A stretch of DNA of 64,000 nucleotides. Source: Phytophthora hibernalis. Lineage: Eukaryota; Oomycota; Peronosporomycetes; Peronosporales; Peronosporaceae. How positions within the stretch are numbered: position 1 is the first letter of the stretch; every line of letters begins with the position of its first letter. The stretch is from the NCBI GenBank assembly GCA_012656075.1, contig JAAKBF010000054.1, forward strand, positions 248,001 through 312,000, given 5' to 3'. The notes under the pieces were generated by a model that saw only the letters and a list, made by a program, of their open reading frames with translations, did no database searches and was not told the origin of the DNA. The translations under genes were made by a program, and so were the position numbers. Positions 32,653-45,586 of the stretch are shown here, piece after piece.

Positions 32653-34713
32653 TTAGTGGCCTCCTCCAGGGATCATGTCTTCTCCTGGCTCGACAACGGC
32701 AGTGGAGTGTTGCATTTCCTCGGTCAGGTGGCTCGTGTGGAAGCTCAGGATCAGGAACACCCACAGGTGGATCAGTACGACGTAGCACAACATTCCAAGA
32801 CGCGCGAACGGGGCTTGCAAAAACACTCGGCCAAGGAACAGCAGCCAACGATCCAGCACGTCCAGTGCCGTCACCACGCGGTGACTGCGCTCAACCACGG
32901 GAGCCATGCGTGAAATCATGTGGGCCATGCGGTTCGGCCGCGAACGCATACCGGACTTCCCGACAGGAGTCGCCATTTCCATGTCGTCAACGCCACCGTT
33001 TTGTTCCATCCGAGCTAGCTTCTCTTCGGCCCGCTGCGCTCGTAATTGCGAGTCTTGGAGACGAACATCCATTGTCGTCACGCGACTGCGCAAAGAGTCG
33101 ATCGTTTCCTGCTTGTCGATCAGTCTGTTCGTCAGGCGCTGGATACGCAGCTCCCCATTGGCAGCCGCAGCCGCACTACTGTGAGAAGTTAGCTGCTTCA
33201 CCTGCTCCTTCAGCCTTGCGTTCTCTTGCGATGTAGACTCGAGTTGCTGCGAGAAAATCTCCTGTGTTGACTCTAGGGCTTGCTTCAGTCGATGCACCTC
33301 TTCAGTCAACGCGATATTCTCCTGTTTCTGGACCTCATTCTTTCTCGACTCGTCGTGCAACGATTTCTTAGTGAGCACCAGCGTCTGCTGCACGCGTCGG
33401 TAGTCCTCATTCATCAACGCAATGCTAGCGTTTGAACTCAAATGAGCGGTAACACTCGCATTTGTTGCATCCGTGGTTTGGGAGGCAGCTGCCACAGCCT
33501 CTCTCGCCTTCGCCAACTCGCGCTCAAGATTGGCTACATTGTTCACAAGTTCCGTATTGGTGCTCTCCAGCTGTGACTGGCGCGAAAACATTGTGTTTTT
33601 CGACTCGGCATATTCACGCTTCAAGGTGTTCATTGCCGTCAGCGTATCCTGCAACTCCGCCCGAAGCGACTCAATCAGCTGCTCCGACTCGTTGCTTGCC
33701 GACGCGGCGGAGGTCCACACAGTGTCTTTCGACTCGACAGCCTTTGCCAGTTGAGCCTTGAGCGAGGCAATCTCCGCAGCATAGTGCTCTTTGGCTTCGA
33801 CCAACGCATCCAAATCGGCCTTCATGGCGCGCGCCTGATTGTCCTTCATCTCTAAAGCCTGGATAAAGTTCTGCTCATCCGAGTTCTTGTCCTGCTGAAT
33901 GACGGACATCTGAAAGCATAAAGAAAACACAAAATGACTGGGTGAAAAAGAGATAAAACACCCACAATCATTTCCTACCTCACGTTGCACTTGCGCGATT
34001 TTCTCCTTGCACTCTTGCTCCAGCGCGACCAACTCTTCCTCGCAGATCTGCATGCTTTTCTGAGTACTACCGAGTTGCTTCTCCTTCAGCCGCAGCTCGT
34101 TCTTCACACGACTCAACTCCTTGTTCAGTCGAGCACATTCTTCCTGCGTCAAGGCAGCGTGCGACCCGCCATTGCTCGGAGGAGCGTCTCCTCCCCTCCC
34201 CGACGACACGTTCTCCAGTTGTGTGGAGATGGCACTCACCAAACCCGCGAGTTTGTTCCCCGAGCCCGAATGAGGCGGTGTATTCTTCACGTGAGCACCA
34301 ACAGTTGTCTTCTTCTGACTGGAGCTGCTACTCGACGCACTTGCCTGCTAATCCCAAAGTACCACAAGAAAAAGGGATTTAGGATCTATGCTCAGCTGAC
34401 AGAGCGAATAGCAACCAACCGTCGACACGGGCGCATCCTCCGTTGCCGAGGCTTCCGGTTCTTCATTGTCTGCTGCACTAGACGCGTTTCCTTCGGACAT
34501 TTGGCTCAATCGCGCAGTTGATACAAATTCCACGTCGTCTTCTTCCTCCTCCGTCCCTATTGGCAGTCGCACGAGAAGCGTTAGGACATCAACAGTCAGG
34601 AGCACATACGCATACACTATAGGACGCATACCAGCGAGCGTGAGTGCAGCCTGCTGGTCCACAGACTCGAGCAACGAGCCCGCCAGCTCCAGCGACGAGC
34701 TCACCCAGTTCAT
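32653..34713 (-). CDS. Golgin-84-like Golgi tether (GOLGA5 family)
   Basis: 614 aa from exons 34632-34713, 34420-34556, 33979-34347 and 32653-33909. It starts MNWVSSSLELAGSLLESVDQ, as golgin-84 proteins do, then has an acidic disordered segment and a long coiled coil (about residues 150-500). It ends with a basic stretch, a hydrophobic anchor (LGMLCYVVLIHLWVFLIL) and a short lumenal tail, the tail-anchored layout shared by golgin-84 and CASP with the conserved Tyr and His in the membrane span. Role: a coiled-coil tether on Golgi rims capturing retrograde vesicles, usually through Rab1-type GTPases. No frame breaks. The first intron is 75 bp, in frame and open, so retention would insert a hydrophobic segment. 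Confidence 0.88.
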
Positions 34714-34750
34714 CTTGTGTTCTCTTTTGGCAAAATGTATCCATTTCTAT

Positions 34751-34766
34751 TCATTTCTAACTTTTC
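34751..34766 (+). promoter_or_regulatory. Putative oomycete initiator element for the E(z) gene
   Basis: TCATTTCTAACTTTTC resembles the oomycete initiator consensus and sits 250 bp before the likely start codon. A donor-like CAGGAG/GTAAGC at 34847 and an acceptor-like CAAACAG ending at 34999 suggest a 5' UTR intron between this site and the ATG. Confidence 0.35.
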
Positions 34767-35001
34767 CTAAATATCAATTTAACGCCATCCATTTTTAGAG
34801 ATTGTTTTGGCTCGCGGCGAACGGCCCACGGAAGAGAGAGGTCAGGAGGTAAGCTTCATGCATGCCGGTTGTCGCCCCACGCCCTTGGCCGCTGCCCACA
34901 TCAGTCTATACCGATTAAATCGCATCTTGCGGTTCTTCCCATACCGGTGTCATGCCCCAACGCGCTCTGGATCTAACGCTATGTGGTGTTTCAAACAGCT
35001 A

Positions 35002-38000
35002 ATGCCGAGCCCTCCCAGCTCTGTGATTGTCCTGGACGACTCCAGCGACGAGGACGCAGCAGCCAGCGGCCGACGTAGTGCCCCGTTGCTCGTGAGTTCA
35101 TCGGATGAGTCGGACGTCGGACGTCCCAGTCAGGCCAAGAAGATCAAGATCTCGTCCCTGCAGAGCCTACCGTTCCCAAGGGCGTGGGCTACGGTAGTGG
35201 CTCGGAGGAGGGGGAAAAAGAGCCTTCTGATGCTGAGAGTGATACTAGTGAACAGTCTCGGCCTCGTGGCAAGACGAAGAAGAAGGCGGTGAAGACGAAG
35301 AGCACCGTCGGACAATACCGTGCCTCGACGGAGTCGGAGGAGACGGGGAGACGACCCAACTTCGGTTCGCGGACAGTGACGGCCGCATGTACTCGGACGC
35401 CATGTCTTTCAGTGAACTGCAGGCCCAGCAGCGGGAGTTTGAGAGGCTGCGGGCCAAAACGAATCGCGGAACCAAGACGGTGCCTCATAACGCCGTGCGT
35501 CGAGCTCCTACTGCAGGAGCGAAGCGTAAGGCGAGTGACGCGGTGGCGACATTTCATAGTTCGCCGCATTCGCGCAGCAAGAAGTTGGTGATGAAGAAGA
35601 CGGCGTCGCGCTCCCCATTCGACTTTGACTTTCCTGGTTCGAGCGATGAGTCTTCTTGTTCGTCGTCAGATCTGGAGGAGAGCCGTGCTGCTGTGCTGGG
35701 AAGTGTTCGGGCGAAACAAATGTCGTTGAAGGATGTGGTGGCCCAAGAGCGCGAGCTTGCACGCCTCCGAAAAAAAGTGCCAAGAAGAGCTCTACAGTGG
35801 CATCCCTAAGAAGAAGAAGAAGAAAGTAGAGCCGAAGAAACATCAGTTCACTTTTGGTGCCCGGAGCAATGCCAACGTTGTTGACGGAACGGAATGGTCT
35901 TCGTGTGAGCCAAGCGATGACGGTGAAGATGATGGAATTGAAGACTTCAAGCCAGAAACTTCCTGTGAACCGGAACCGCTCTTGCATGAGTCAAGCTCAG
36001 AATCTGAGAAACTTAGTGAAGACGAGTATGTGCCCAGCAAGCCCAAAAACAAACGAAATCTCCCGCTGCCACCCCAAGCCACCAGAAGGCCAAACTCGAA
36101 CACTCGAGCAAAGGCAAAAACACCAACCAGTCGAATAAATCAGCAAAGTCCAAAAAAAGAAAACCAAGAACAACTCGAGGTCTTCCTCTGCGAAATCGAC
36201 AGCTCACCCCCGCCGCCTGCGCGAGTTAAGGTTGTCTCGGACACGCTGGATCATCGAAGAGACGCCACAGATACGGTGTTGCATGCCACCGTTTGGCGAA
36301 ACGTGTGCTTTGACACGGCGCCACCTAATTTGCTGCTGCTGGACTCGGATATTGCATTTCCGTTTAACTCGGACTTTGACCGACCGCTGCTGACCTATGG
36401 TATGTGACGATGTATGGATAGTCTTCTTTCTGGCCATCATTATTTTCTACCTGCGGCTAGTTGCTTACACCGATCAATGTTTGTTTGTTATGGCTGCGCA
36501 GATGTGGACGGTGACTTGAGAAGTAAATGCAAGCTCGTGCGGCATTTTGGAAAATCCATGCAATTTATCTCGTCGACACTGGAGAATAGCGAGTCTGAGC
36601 TCAGTGTTACGCAGGAAGACATGGATACCCGCGTGACTGAAGTCATCCAGCGTGAGCTACCCAGAATTCGCGCTTGTCACCAGCGAAAAACTAGTGCAAT
36701 TATTGCAGAAGCACAAACCAAAGTCAAAACGTATCTCAAAGCTCGTGAAACGCATCGAGCCCATCAGCCCCAAGGTACGGTTTCTATTATCTAAGCGAGG
36801 TGGTAGTTTCAGCAGCTTACTCCTTTTGTCTTTGCTATGAATTTTAGGGCAAGCTAAGCGGTTGGGTGACGTACCATCATTGGAGAAGTCACTGCTAAAC
36901 CAAATGAAGCAGGAGAAGCTGACACAATCGCTGTCGTTGGGATATACCAATATATGGGGAGAAACGATATCAGTCGAAGAACGGCTTTTTACTCACGATG
37001 TCAATCAACTTCCCTACGTTCGGCCAATGAGCAAATCCACTGCCTATGTCGGTGTGAAAACAAATGTTCGTGTGGAGGACGATCCTATCATGAGGTACAA
37101 GCCCTACTTTGGAGAAGATGATGACGGTGCTGATATTGATGTCGCGTGGTACGATGCTGTTGGATCCAAGGATTCGAACCTTTCGAGCGGCCTGGATGGT
37201 GAAGTAAACGAGTTCTTATTGCGTCTCATTATTCGTGAATGTGGCACCTCGGACAAAGTGTTTAGTGCGTTGAAAAAGGTGCCCGGCTTTGCGCAAGCGT
37301 ACTCAGACTATAGCGAAATCAAGAAGTTGGATGATTCCGTGAGACTCGCTGCACGTCGCCTCAAGGAGGCAAAGGAACTGATTTCGAGCAAACCTGCAGG
37401 ATTTCCGTTGGCGAAGGTAGCTACTTTGGAACCTGCGCTAAGCAACCTCGAGGATTCTCAGAAAACTCTGGAGGAACGATTTACTCCACCACCGACATAC
37501 TTTGATTCAAACCTTGCCAGGGGTCATGCCAGTCGTGGATATGGTTTGGGGCTGCGATCAACGGACGATTACACGGAATTGTTGGTTACCTATCGAGACA
37601 TGTTTTGCCGAATTTGTTATGATTACCATTGTGTTGAACATGGCATTGAGCACCCTCTTCCCACTCACCGAGTTGATCCGATCAATCCACCACTTTTTCT
37701 ATCGCCTGTCGCGCTTGCAGCAAATGCAAAGCAAGACCATATCGAGGACGTGGAATCATCAAATCAGACCCCAGATAGCTGTGCTTCTACTGTGAGCCCT
37801 CCAGCCAGTACCGACGCACTGGACAGCGCCAGCTGTAGTGCTGATGAAAATGTGAAGCTCGAAGATTCTCACGACCACAGCGGGGACATTCATACCGATA
37901 AAGACGTGGGCATGGAGCGCGGATCCAGTGAAATGTGCTACGAGACCGCCACCGATGAGGAAGTTACAACTTCTGGAAACCTGCATGAAACGCGCCGATC

Positions 38001-39447
38001 CTCGCGCGCATTGACAAGAATCAGCACATTGGCGAGCAGGAGTTTGAATACGCAAGCATGGCGACCATCAAGAAGGAAACAATCTCGAACTCATCGAATT
38101 CAATTGTATCCGCAGGTTTCAGATGAATCCGAGTACCTTGACGATTCTCATTACGACCAGGTGACTGCTATTGTAAAAGAATCGCTTCAGACAGAGGCAA
38201 AGTGCTCAGACGAGTGTTGGAAGACTGAAAACCTGTCTGCAATCGCAGATGGTGCCACCACCGAGATGAAGAGTGAATCAAAGTCGTTGAGCAACACTGA
38301 ACTGGTGTTACTACAAAAGCTTCGAGCCATCATCGGCGACAACCCCTGCATCATTTCTTCGATGGTCAAATCAACAACGTGCAAGGAGGTGGGGGCCTTC
38401 TTGGAGTCGGAGCGACAAAGTAAACCGATTCGCACCAGTTCAATGGATGACATGCCGCTTTCGCCTGATGCCCATTTGAATAACAATGGCCGGAAGCGAG
38501 GAAGGGCGCGGACCTCTCGCAGCAGCAACAATCGTATTCTCCTCAACAGAACCAGAAACAATCGTCTCAAGGACAAAGGAGCGAATCACGAATACGAACC
38601 GTGCAACCATGAGGGAGCGTGTGATACGAACGATTGCTCTTGCATGACGCGTGACCATACCTGCGATAAGGCGTGCTCATGCTCACGGGATTGCCCCAAT
38701 CGGTCGGTTTGCTTTGCTTTATCCCGTGTTTGAAACGTAGACTGATTTGATTGTGCTTTGTTTTCATGTTGTACAGATTCCCAGGATGCAAATGCAGTCT
38801 CGGAAATTGCCGAACCAAGGCATGCCCATGTTTCGTTGCTGCGCGCGAATGCAACCCCGACTTGTGTTTCACATGTGGTGCTAGTGAAGTCCCGGCTCTG
38901 ATCTTTGATGAGGAACGCAGGAACATGTCCGCATTGGACTTAGGTATCTGTTGTAACGTGAATATCTTGCGTGGTCTGCACAAGAAAATTGGCGTCGCCT
39001 ACTCTACAACACATGGTTGGGGAGCCTTTGCAACGGAGCCGATCAAGCGCGGAGAGTTCATCTATGAGTACCACGGAGCCCTTCTTTCCCAAGACGAAGC
39101 CGAACGCCGCGGCAGCATCTACGACAAGATGACGATCAGCTTTTTGTTTGATGTCGATGATGACTCAGTAGTCGATGCAATTCGAAAAGGAACAAAAGCA
39201 AGTTTGCTAACCACTCAGCAGTGTACCAGAAGTGCAAGGGCAAGGTGCTGACTGTGGGGGTGGTGAGCACCGAATTTCCATTTGGGCCCAACAAGACATC
39301 GCCAAGGGCGAGGAACTGTTTTTCGACTACGGATACCACGGCGAAACAGCGCCGGATTGGAGCCAGCTCCGCATTAAGGGGTCTGTGCGCGGATCCAAGA
39401 AAAAGTCTGAAGAGGGTGGAGACAAGAAGGAAGACCATCAAGGGTAA
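35002..39447 (+). CDS. E(z)-type histone H3 lysine-27 methyltransferase (PRC2 catalytic subunit)
   Basis: About 1400 aa in four coding exons (35002-36399, 36502-36774, 36848-38702, 38777-39447). The C-terminus is diagnostic: a CXC cysteine array (CNHEGACDTNDCSC through CSRDCPNRFPGCKC and CRTKACPC) and a SET domain with HGWGAFA, EFIYEYHG, KFANHS and GEELFFDYGYH, in the EZH2 arrangement. Middle blocks such as CRICYDYHCVEHGIEHP match the pre-CXC region of E(z) proteins. Product: H3K27 methylation for gene silencing in the nucleus. The long, acidic and Lys-rich N-terminal 470 residues are unlike animal E(z). Six single bases appear to be missing (near 35169, 35347, 35776, 35807, 39194 and 39257), the last two inside the SET domain. 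Start at 35002 is the best of several ATGs. Confidence 0.93.
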
Positions 39448-40204
39448 GGTTGTGTAAAAAATGTTGGGTTGCATTGTTCATGGTGGTTTGATGCAACAAC
39501 TTTGTCGGTGACGGTGATGGCAACTTTTTTCGTTCATGGGGACTGAATGCATCTTTTGTGGCGAAGTTTGAGCACTTTTTCGTTCATCGATAATGGAGAT
39601 TTGAATGGTTTGATATTCTTGTTTATCGGGCATCGTGGCATAAAATGTAACATTCGGGTTGGAACTTCTTTCATGGTGGACAAGTTGGGACCGTAACCAG
39701 CCGCAACAGCACATTCGTTTTTGTTCACGTGCGCGAATTTGCTCGTCAGTGTAATTCGAGAAATGATGGCGATGCAGAACACAACCGACAAAAATACACA
39801 TTCAACCAACCCATTGTTCTCTTTGTACATGTACATGCTGCTGCTATCCGGGCACTACGATACTGATAGTTGTTATATGGGGATGGGGAAGGCTACAATG
39901 TGGAAAATGCTGATCGTGCTCGTTGGTAGGAAATCAAGAACGACATAGTCATATTTGCCCGAAGCCACGAGCTATTCGACAACTCACCCATTTCTCTCCA
40001 TGACAGCATGATTGATTACCAACCATCAAATAGAGTGAGCTGGGAAGAACCTGTGGAGATGGCGTGTCGAGCTCCGCCAGCTCACAGTTCCGCACTTTGA
40101 AGTTGAAGGTGCCTGTGCCCAGTCTCGGTACACGATTGACTATCTTGTATGCGACCGTTATGATACTGCATGTCTAAACTACAGAGGAGGTTGGCACCTG
40201 AGAG
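39448..40204. other. Intergenic region between E(z) gene and Copia debris
   Basis: About 757 bp without a recognisable gene. Open frames on the minus strand (39478-39836) have no motif. I looked for a long terminal repeat bordering the Copia piece and did not find one. Confidence 0.5.
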
Positions 40205-42205
40205 GTTTCTCGACGTAGCACATGTCACTCATCAGCTTCTGGAACGGCTGAGTCACTCGACGAGTCACAGTCTTCTTATATGACATGCGAGTCATCTTGG
40301 CTGCTTTACATGCCCAGCACGGCGAGTTCATGTCCTCAGACAGCTCATTTTCCAGACCAGTAGTGACCTCGTGCCTTGAAATCCTTTGCAAGCTAGGCAA
40401 ATTCAGATGAGCAAGGCGCAAATGCCAGCGCTCTAGCGACGCAACACTGCTCTTCTTGCGCAGCTCCAGTACTCCCGAGTCGCCTGCTTGCCGCTGAACT
40501 CCACTCTGCACCGTGTACACTGCAACTGCTATCGCCTTCAAGCGATACCGACGATTTGTCTTCATCAGCAGTAGCTCGACATGACCCTTTCGTAGCCAAC
40601 ATACGTGTTGAGAGTTAATGAAACCAAATTTCACATTCCACCCCTCACTCTCCAGCATGTCCATGCTACACAAGTTGTCCGGAGCATTCCGTGAATGCAA
40701 GACATTTGTGAATGGCAGCGTCAACTCAGCATGTGATGTTTTATTGTTCGTCACCCGCAGTGTTACGTCACCGACATGTTCATTATCTCGGGAATTACCA
40801 TCGTATCCCAGAAAGAAATGCAATTCATCCTCGTGAACATTGTGCAGAACTGACTGCTGGTTGCACACATGCACGTCGCTTGCTGAATCAAGCACCCATT
40901 CCATTTCTATACCAGCAGGCGTCTTCACTGACGCAGCAGCAACAACAGAAGCACCACGCACACGACAACAAATACCACTCGAGTTCTTGTAATCGCGTTT
41001 CCCGTTGTTACCACCATTACCCTTCTTGTTCTCCCACCGCTTGAACTCCGAGATAACAGGTCTATCAGAAGTTTCATCATTCTTTCGACTTGAGAAATTC
41101 GCTCGTAGATGGTCCACTTCACCGCATTCGTGGCACGTACGAGTCTCTTTTTCTTACCACCCTGCTTCCCTCCTTCGTTCTTCGTTCTTCTGCTTCGCTT
41201 TGTAACGACCCTTTCCCTTCTGCTGCTTGCCCTTCTTCTTGTTTTGGTTCGACTTGGATTGCTGTGAGTTGTCATCCCGCGACTGTTTACTACACGAGAA
41301 AATATGTGCAGGCTTTGTTTCCTCCTCAAAGGCAACCCGTTCATCAGGAGCAGACTCCGCACGCAATGCGTTCATCACTTGAGCAGCAGTAGGAACAGGT
41401 CGTACGGCTCCACCGTCGCGAACAACGTAGTGTTTCAAAATTGACGAACTACGTCACGATGGGTCCTCGACACATGCCCCAGAAGTGTCTCGGACTGACT
41501 TACTTTCCATAATGAGAAGTTGCCGACGCAAACCCTCCATCTCACACAGCCAATTATCCATCGTTTTGTCAGGAGTGTACCGGTTAGAGACAAACTCGTC
41601 TCTAGTGAAAACGTAGCTCGAGTTCTCTCGCTTCGTTTGTCGATCAACGAGGCGGTTCCACATAGCTTCAGATTCCTCTTGACAGATCATCTCTGCATCA
41701 GCCGCAGGTACACCATACAAGATTGCCTCGCGCGCAGCATTATCTCGCGCAACCACGTCAACCATACCCTGAGGATCAGTACGATAGACGCCATTGACTA
41801 CGCTCCAACAACCAAGGTGAGTCAGAAAAGCACGAAGCTGTACGCTGTATAGATCGAAACTTCCTTCCATCACTGGTGGTTTATGTGAAATGTCCAGCTT
41901 CACAGGCGTCAATCCAACTTGGGGTATGCCAGCACCCGTTTGGGTCACCACTCGGGGCACTCCAGCACCAATTTGAGCCACTCCAGCCTCGACCTCAGTC
42001 GCGCCAGCACCATGAGCAGCAGTCCCACCAGGTGTGCCGAGAGTACTGCTTGACACCACTCCAGCACCGACAACGTGTCCTCTGACACCGGAACAGCACC
42101 TTCAACACCGGCAGCAGCACCTCCGACACCGACAGCAGCACCTCCAACACCAGCAGCAGCTTGAGATCCAGTTAGATTCCCACCATAAACTTGACCCCTG
42201 ACCAA
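40205..42205 (-). mobile_element. Ty1/Copia retrotransposon fragment: gag, protease, integrase N-terminus
   Basis: On the minus strand this holds gag (FDLYSVQLRAFL through LCEMEGLRRQLL), a Lys/Gln-rich linker, a zinc knuckle (CHECGEVDH), an aspartic protease (WVLDSASDVHVC) and the integrase zinc region (RWHLRLAHLN with CWACKAAKM). It stops abruptly at about 40205 after KLMSDMCY, before the integrase catalytic core. Frame breaks near 41450 and 41140 separate the parts. The gag N-terminus (42085-42170) is encoded by a GCAGCA/CACC-rich repeat giving Gly/Ala/Val-rich residues. No LTR was found on either side, so this is a truncated copy. Confidence 0.85.
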
Positions 42206-42259
42206 GCCGATGGGTGGGGGATGAGACCTCGAGCGCGGCTACATCGTTCCGCCGGTCTT

Positions 42260-43839
42260 CACGTGTCTGACGCCCAAACGTACGACTGCAGGACTATGAG
42301 GTGGCGATTCCTGCGAGTCTAGTGATACAGGCAGTGAACTTACTTATGGAGCCACAGAGTATTCAGGAGGCCCTGCAAGACCCGATGCTTACAAATGGAA
42401 GGAAGCATTTAAAAAGGAGTACTCTGAGTTGATGCGCAATAATACGTGGAAGCTGATGGAGCGACCTAAGGACAAGAAGGTCCTGACGAGCAAATGGATC
42501 TTTGTGTGGAAGCGCAACACAAAGGGGAAGTTATCCGCCACCGCACGCGTCTCACCATCAAAGGCTGCCAGCAGCAGTACGGAATCGATTTCTGGGAGAC
42601 TTATGCTCCTGTGGTTTCGAACGAAGCTATGAAGTTGGTTTTGCTATTAGCGTTGCACTACTGTCTATTGTGTGAGCATATCGACTTTGCCACCGCGTTT
42701 TTGAACGGTCCAATCGGGGACGACGTGGAGATATACATGGAGATACCGGCGTACTTTGACGACGGCAGTGGCCGTGTCTGTAGGCCATTGAGAAGTCTAT
42801 ATGACTTGAAACAAGCACCGTTGATTTGGTATCGGATGCTTGATAAGTTCTTGCGTTCGGTTGGGTTTAAGCGTTCAAAGATGGACAATGGTGTGTACTG
42901 GCGTGTAGTGAGAGGAAGTCCGATTTTTTACCGTCTACGTGGACGATGTGATCATCGCTGCAAATGCGGAAAACATCAAGCTGGTAGTGGGCGAACTCGA
43001 GCGAAAGTTCAAGATAAAGGACTTGGGGCCTGTGAGCTTACTGTTGGGCATGAAGATCAATTACATCCCAGGCCAGGTGATGTGGATCTCGCAGCGCGGC
43101 CACATAGAGAAGATTCTCAGCCGCTTCGAAATGGATAAGTGTCGTGCGGTGAATACACCACAAACCCTAGGAGTTTTACCTGTCGGATGCAGAAGATATG
43201 AATGATCCTAGCCTGCCGTATCGTGCTACTGTGGACTGCCTACAGTACTTGGTGCTGTGTTCACGCCCGGAGTTGGCTAACGCTGTGCATGCTTTGGGCA
43301 AGTACTTGAACAAGTACACGGACGAGAACTACAGTATGGCAAAACGTGTGCTGCGGTACTTGCGAGGAGCTGCTGACTATGGTTTGGTGTGGGAGAAGAA
43401 GGAGACACCTGAATTGCACTTTGTGGCGTACGCGGACGCTGATCTCGGTAACGAGAAGGATGATCGACACTCGATCACAGGCTACGTGTTACAGCTTAAC
43501 GGCTGTACATATGCGGACAAATCGCGCAAGCAGCGGATTGTCACCGATGACACGTGTTGCGCCGAGTTCGTCGCTGCGAGCGAGAGCTCGACAATGATCG
43601 TGTGGACGCACAACTTGTGCAAGGAGCTGAAGCTCAAGCGTCATCGCCCTACCGTGCTTTACCAAGACAACCAAGCTACGATCACCGTGCTGACGGTGAT
43701 CAAGGGCAACTATAAGACAAAAAGCATGAACCTGAAGTACCACAAGGTACGAGACTTCCACGAGCGAGGAGAGTTCGAGGTGCGCTACTGTCAGTCGAAA
43801 AGTGGAAATGCTTTTGTGCTCTTTAATTTGGAGCCGTAG
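42260..43839 (+). mobile_element. Ty1/Copia fragment: reverse transcriptase and RNase H
   Basis: On the plus strand, head-to-head with the gag piece. It holds the Copia reverse transcriptase (KWIFVWKRNTKG, FWETYAPVVS, DFATAFLNG, LYDLKQAP and the catalytic YVDDVIIAA) and RNase H (YADADLG, SITGYVLQLNG, AEFVAASES, LYQDNQATI). Single bases seem to be missing near 42384, 42531, 42930 and 43165. Part of a whole element, but the integrase core between the two pieces is absent and the order is inverted, so the locus cannot encode a complete Copia polyprotein. A purine-rich run follows the stop near 43840; an LTR is not evident. Confidence 0.88.
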
Positions 43840-44417
43840 AGGAAAAGAAGAGCCCCTTAAGACCTGGTCAAAGGTCTGATAAAAGAGGACAATAAGTTTG
43901 TGTGAAAAATATGATGTTTGTAAACAAGAAAAGCACTGGGGTCGGGTAAAACTCGTGCGACCAGGACCTGTCAAGCGGGGTCATGCTTTGCCTGGAGACA
44001 TCCGATGACTACTGGGCTCGAAAACTACTGGCCTAACCAACTCACGTCTGGCCCCAAAGCGAACAAAAGAACCGATAGAAAAAGGGATCCTTCGCTTTGC
44101 CGTTAGGATTTTGTCCAGTGGGGTGCCGTATGGAAGCTATTTTGTCCAATTAGGAAGCACTACGAAGGGCTGAGTTTTGTGTATTTGTTTTTTATTTAAA
44201 ATAATTTATTTTTGTGGTAGACATAAAATGAAAGTCACAGAATTATTTTGCTCAGACTAATTTTGAAGTGTACAAATTATGACACGAAGTTGACAAATTA
44301 TGAACAAGAGGTATTTTAGGACTTAGACTAATTCCTGATCCGGCCATCATCAGCTTTGATCATGCGGCGCGTCACTTTGCATCCAATTGCATCCACCACA
44401 GTACTCAGCATAAAGGT
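43840..44417. other. Intergenic/retroelement-flank region
   Basis: About 578 bp. The first part may be non-coding tail of the Copia fragment; 44170-44340 is very AT-rich. No gene seen. Confidence 0.45.
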
Positions 44418-45370
44418 ATGGCGGCGTCCCTGACGGTGGCGAAACTGGCCGAGGACCAGCGCCACCTCGACGACCTCTCTGGCGCCACGCGCAAGACGAA
44501 GAAGCTGCTGGCGGGCGCGCTATCCGGCATGATCTCGGCGCTGGCCTTCCAGCCGCTGGACGTGCTGCGCACCCACCAACAGGGGTCCTTCACGGCGCAC
44601 ACAGAGCCCTCACAGTCGTCTCCTTCGACCTCTCGTCTCTCACTTCCAGAGACAATCAAGGCGTCACGTCCGGCCGACGACCCGGTGGCGAGGCTGCGCT
44701 CCATGTGGCGCGGCACGTCCCCGACGCTCGTGCGCGTGGCTGGCGGCGCCGGTCTCTACTTCGCCACGCTCGACCACTGCCTGCACCTGTTCCCACAGTC
44801 GGCGGTCAACACGTTCCTGGCTGGAGCCTTCGCGCGCACGTTTGCAGGCGGCGTTATGTCGCCCTTCACCATTGTCAAGGCCAGGATGGAGTTCCTCCCC
44901 CTGGCACCTTCGACAGCAACTTGCAGGTGGTGCGGCACGTGGTGCGTCATGAAGGCGTGCGCGGACTGTACCGAGGCATGGTACCCACGCTGATCAGGGA
45001 CGTGCCGTTCTCCGGTGTCTACGTGCTCATCTACACGCGGCTGCGAGACTCGTGGACGCAGAAGTACGCGCACCTGCCAGTGTACGGTGTGCACTTTAGC
45101 AGTGGCGTGGTTGCCGGCGTACTGGCCACGACCATTGTACATCCGGCGGATGTAGTCAAGACGCGGATGCAGCTTGCTATTATGGTGAACGGAGAGGGCG
45201 GAGCGGCGTCGGTGCAGAACTCGCTCACGCTGCGACAGACAGTGGACAAGATCTACCGACACGAGGGTATGCGCGGATTCGCCAAGGGAATCGTTCCGCG
45301 TGTGGTCAAACGTACGCTATCCACCGCAGTGACATGGACGATTTACGAGCAGTTGTCGTTGAGAAATTAG
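44418..45370 (+). CDS. Mitochondrial glycine carrier, SLC25A38/Hem25-like
   Basis: About 317 aa, intronless, six transmembrane helices in three repeats. Carrier signatures are PLDVLRTHQ (repeat 1), SPFTIVKARME (repeat 2) and HPADVVKTRMQ (repeat 3), with MWRGTSPTLVR, LYRGMVPTLIRDVPFSGVY and FAKGIVPRVVKRTL between them. The DVPFSGVY block and ending TWTIYEQL match SLC25A38/Hem25, the inner-membrane carrier that imports glycine for haem synthesis, better than other SLC25 families. A Ser/Pro-rich insert of about 30 residues sits between helices 1 and 2. One C is missing in the C-run at 44890-44899 (EFLP/PGTFDSN). Start ATG at 44418. Confidence 0.87.
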
Positions 45371-45586
45371 AGAGGCTTGTCCTGGGCCCTCGACAACCTA
45401 GATATGTGCGATCAGGGACCATTAGAAGTTGATAACTTTTGTATTAGGAAAACAATTCGCATTGCGAAGAACTGAGGGCAAGCGCTAGAGCGCGATGTAC
45501 ACGAAGCCCGGCAAGCTATGGATTGCTGCAATGCCTTGGCTCGCGAGTTGATATCACTGGAGTGAATTTCTCAATAGTAGCAGCAA

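Noticed and set aside
40205..43839. A single intact Copia element
   Set aside because: The two halves lie on opposite strands, the integrase core is missing and I find no LTR pair.
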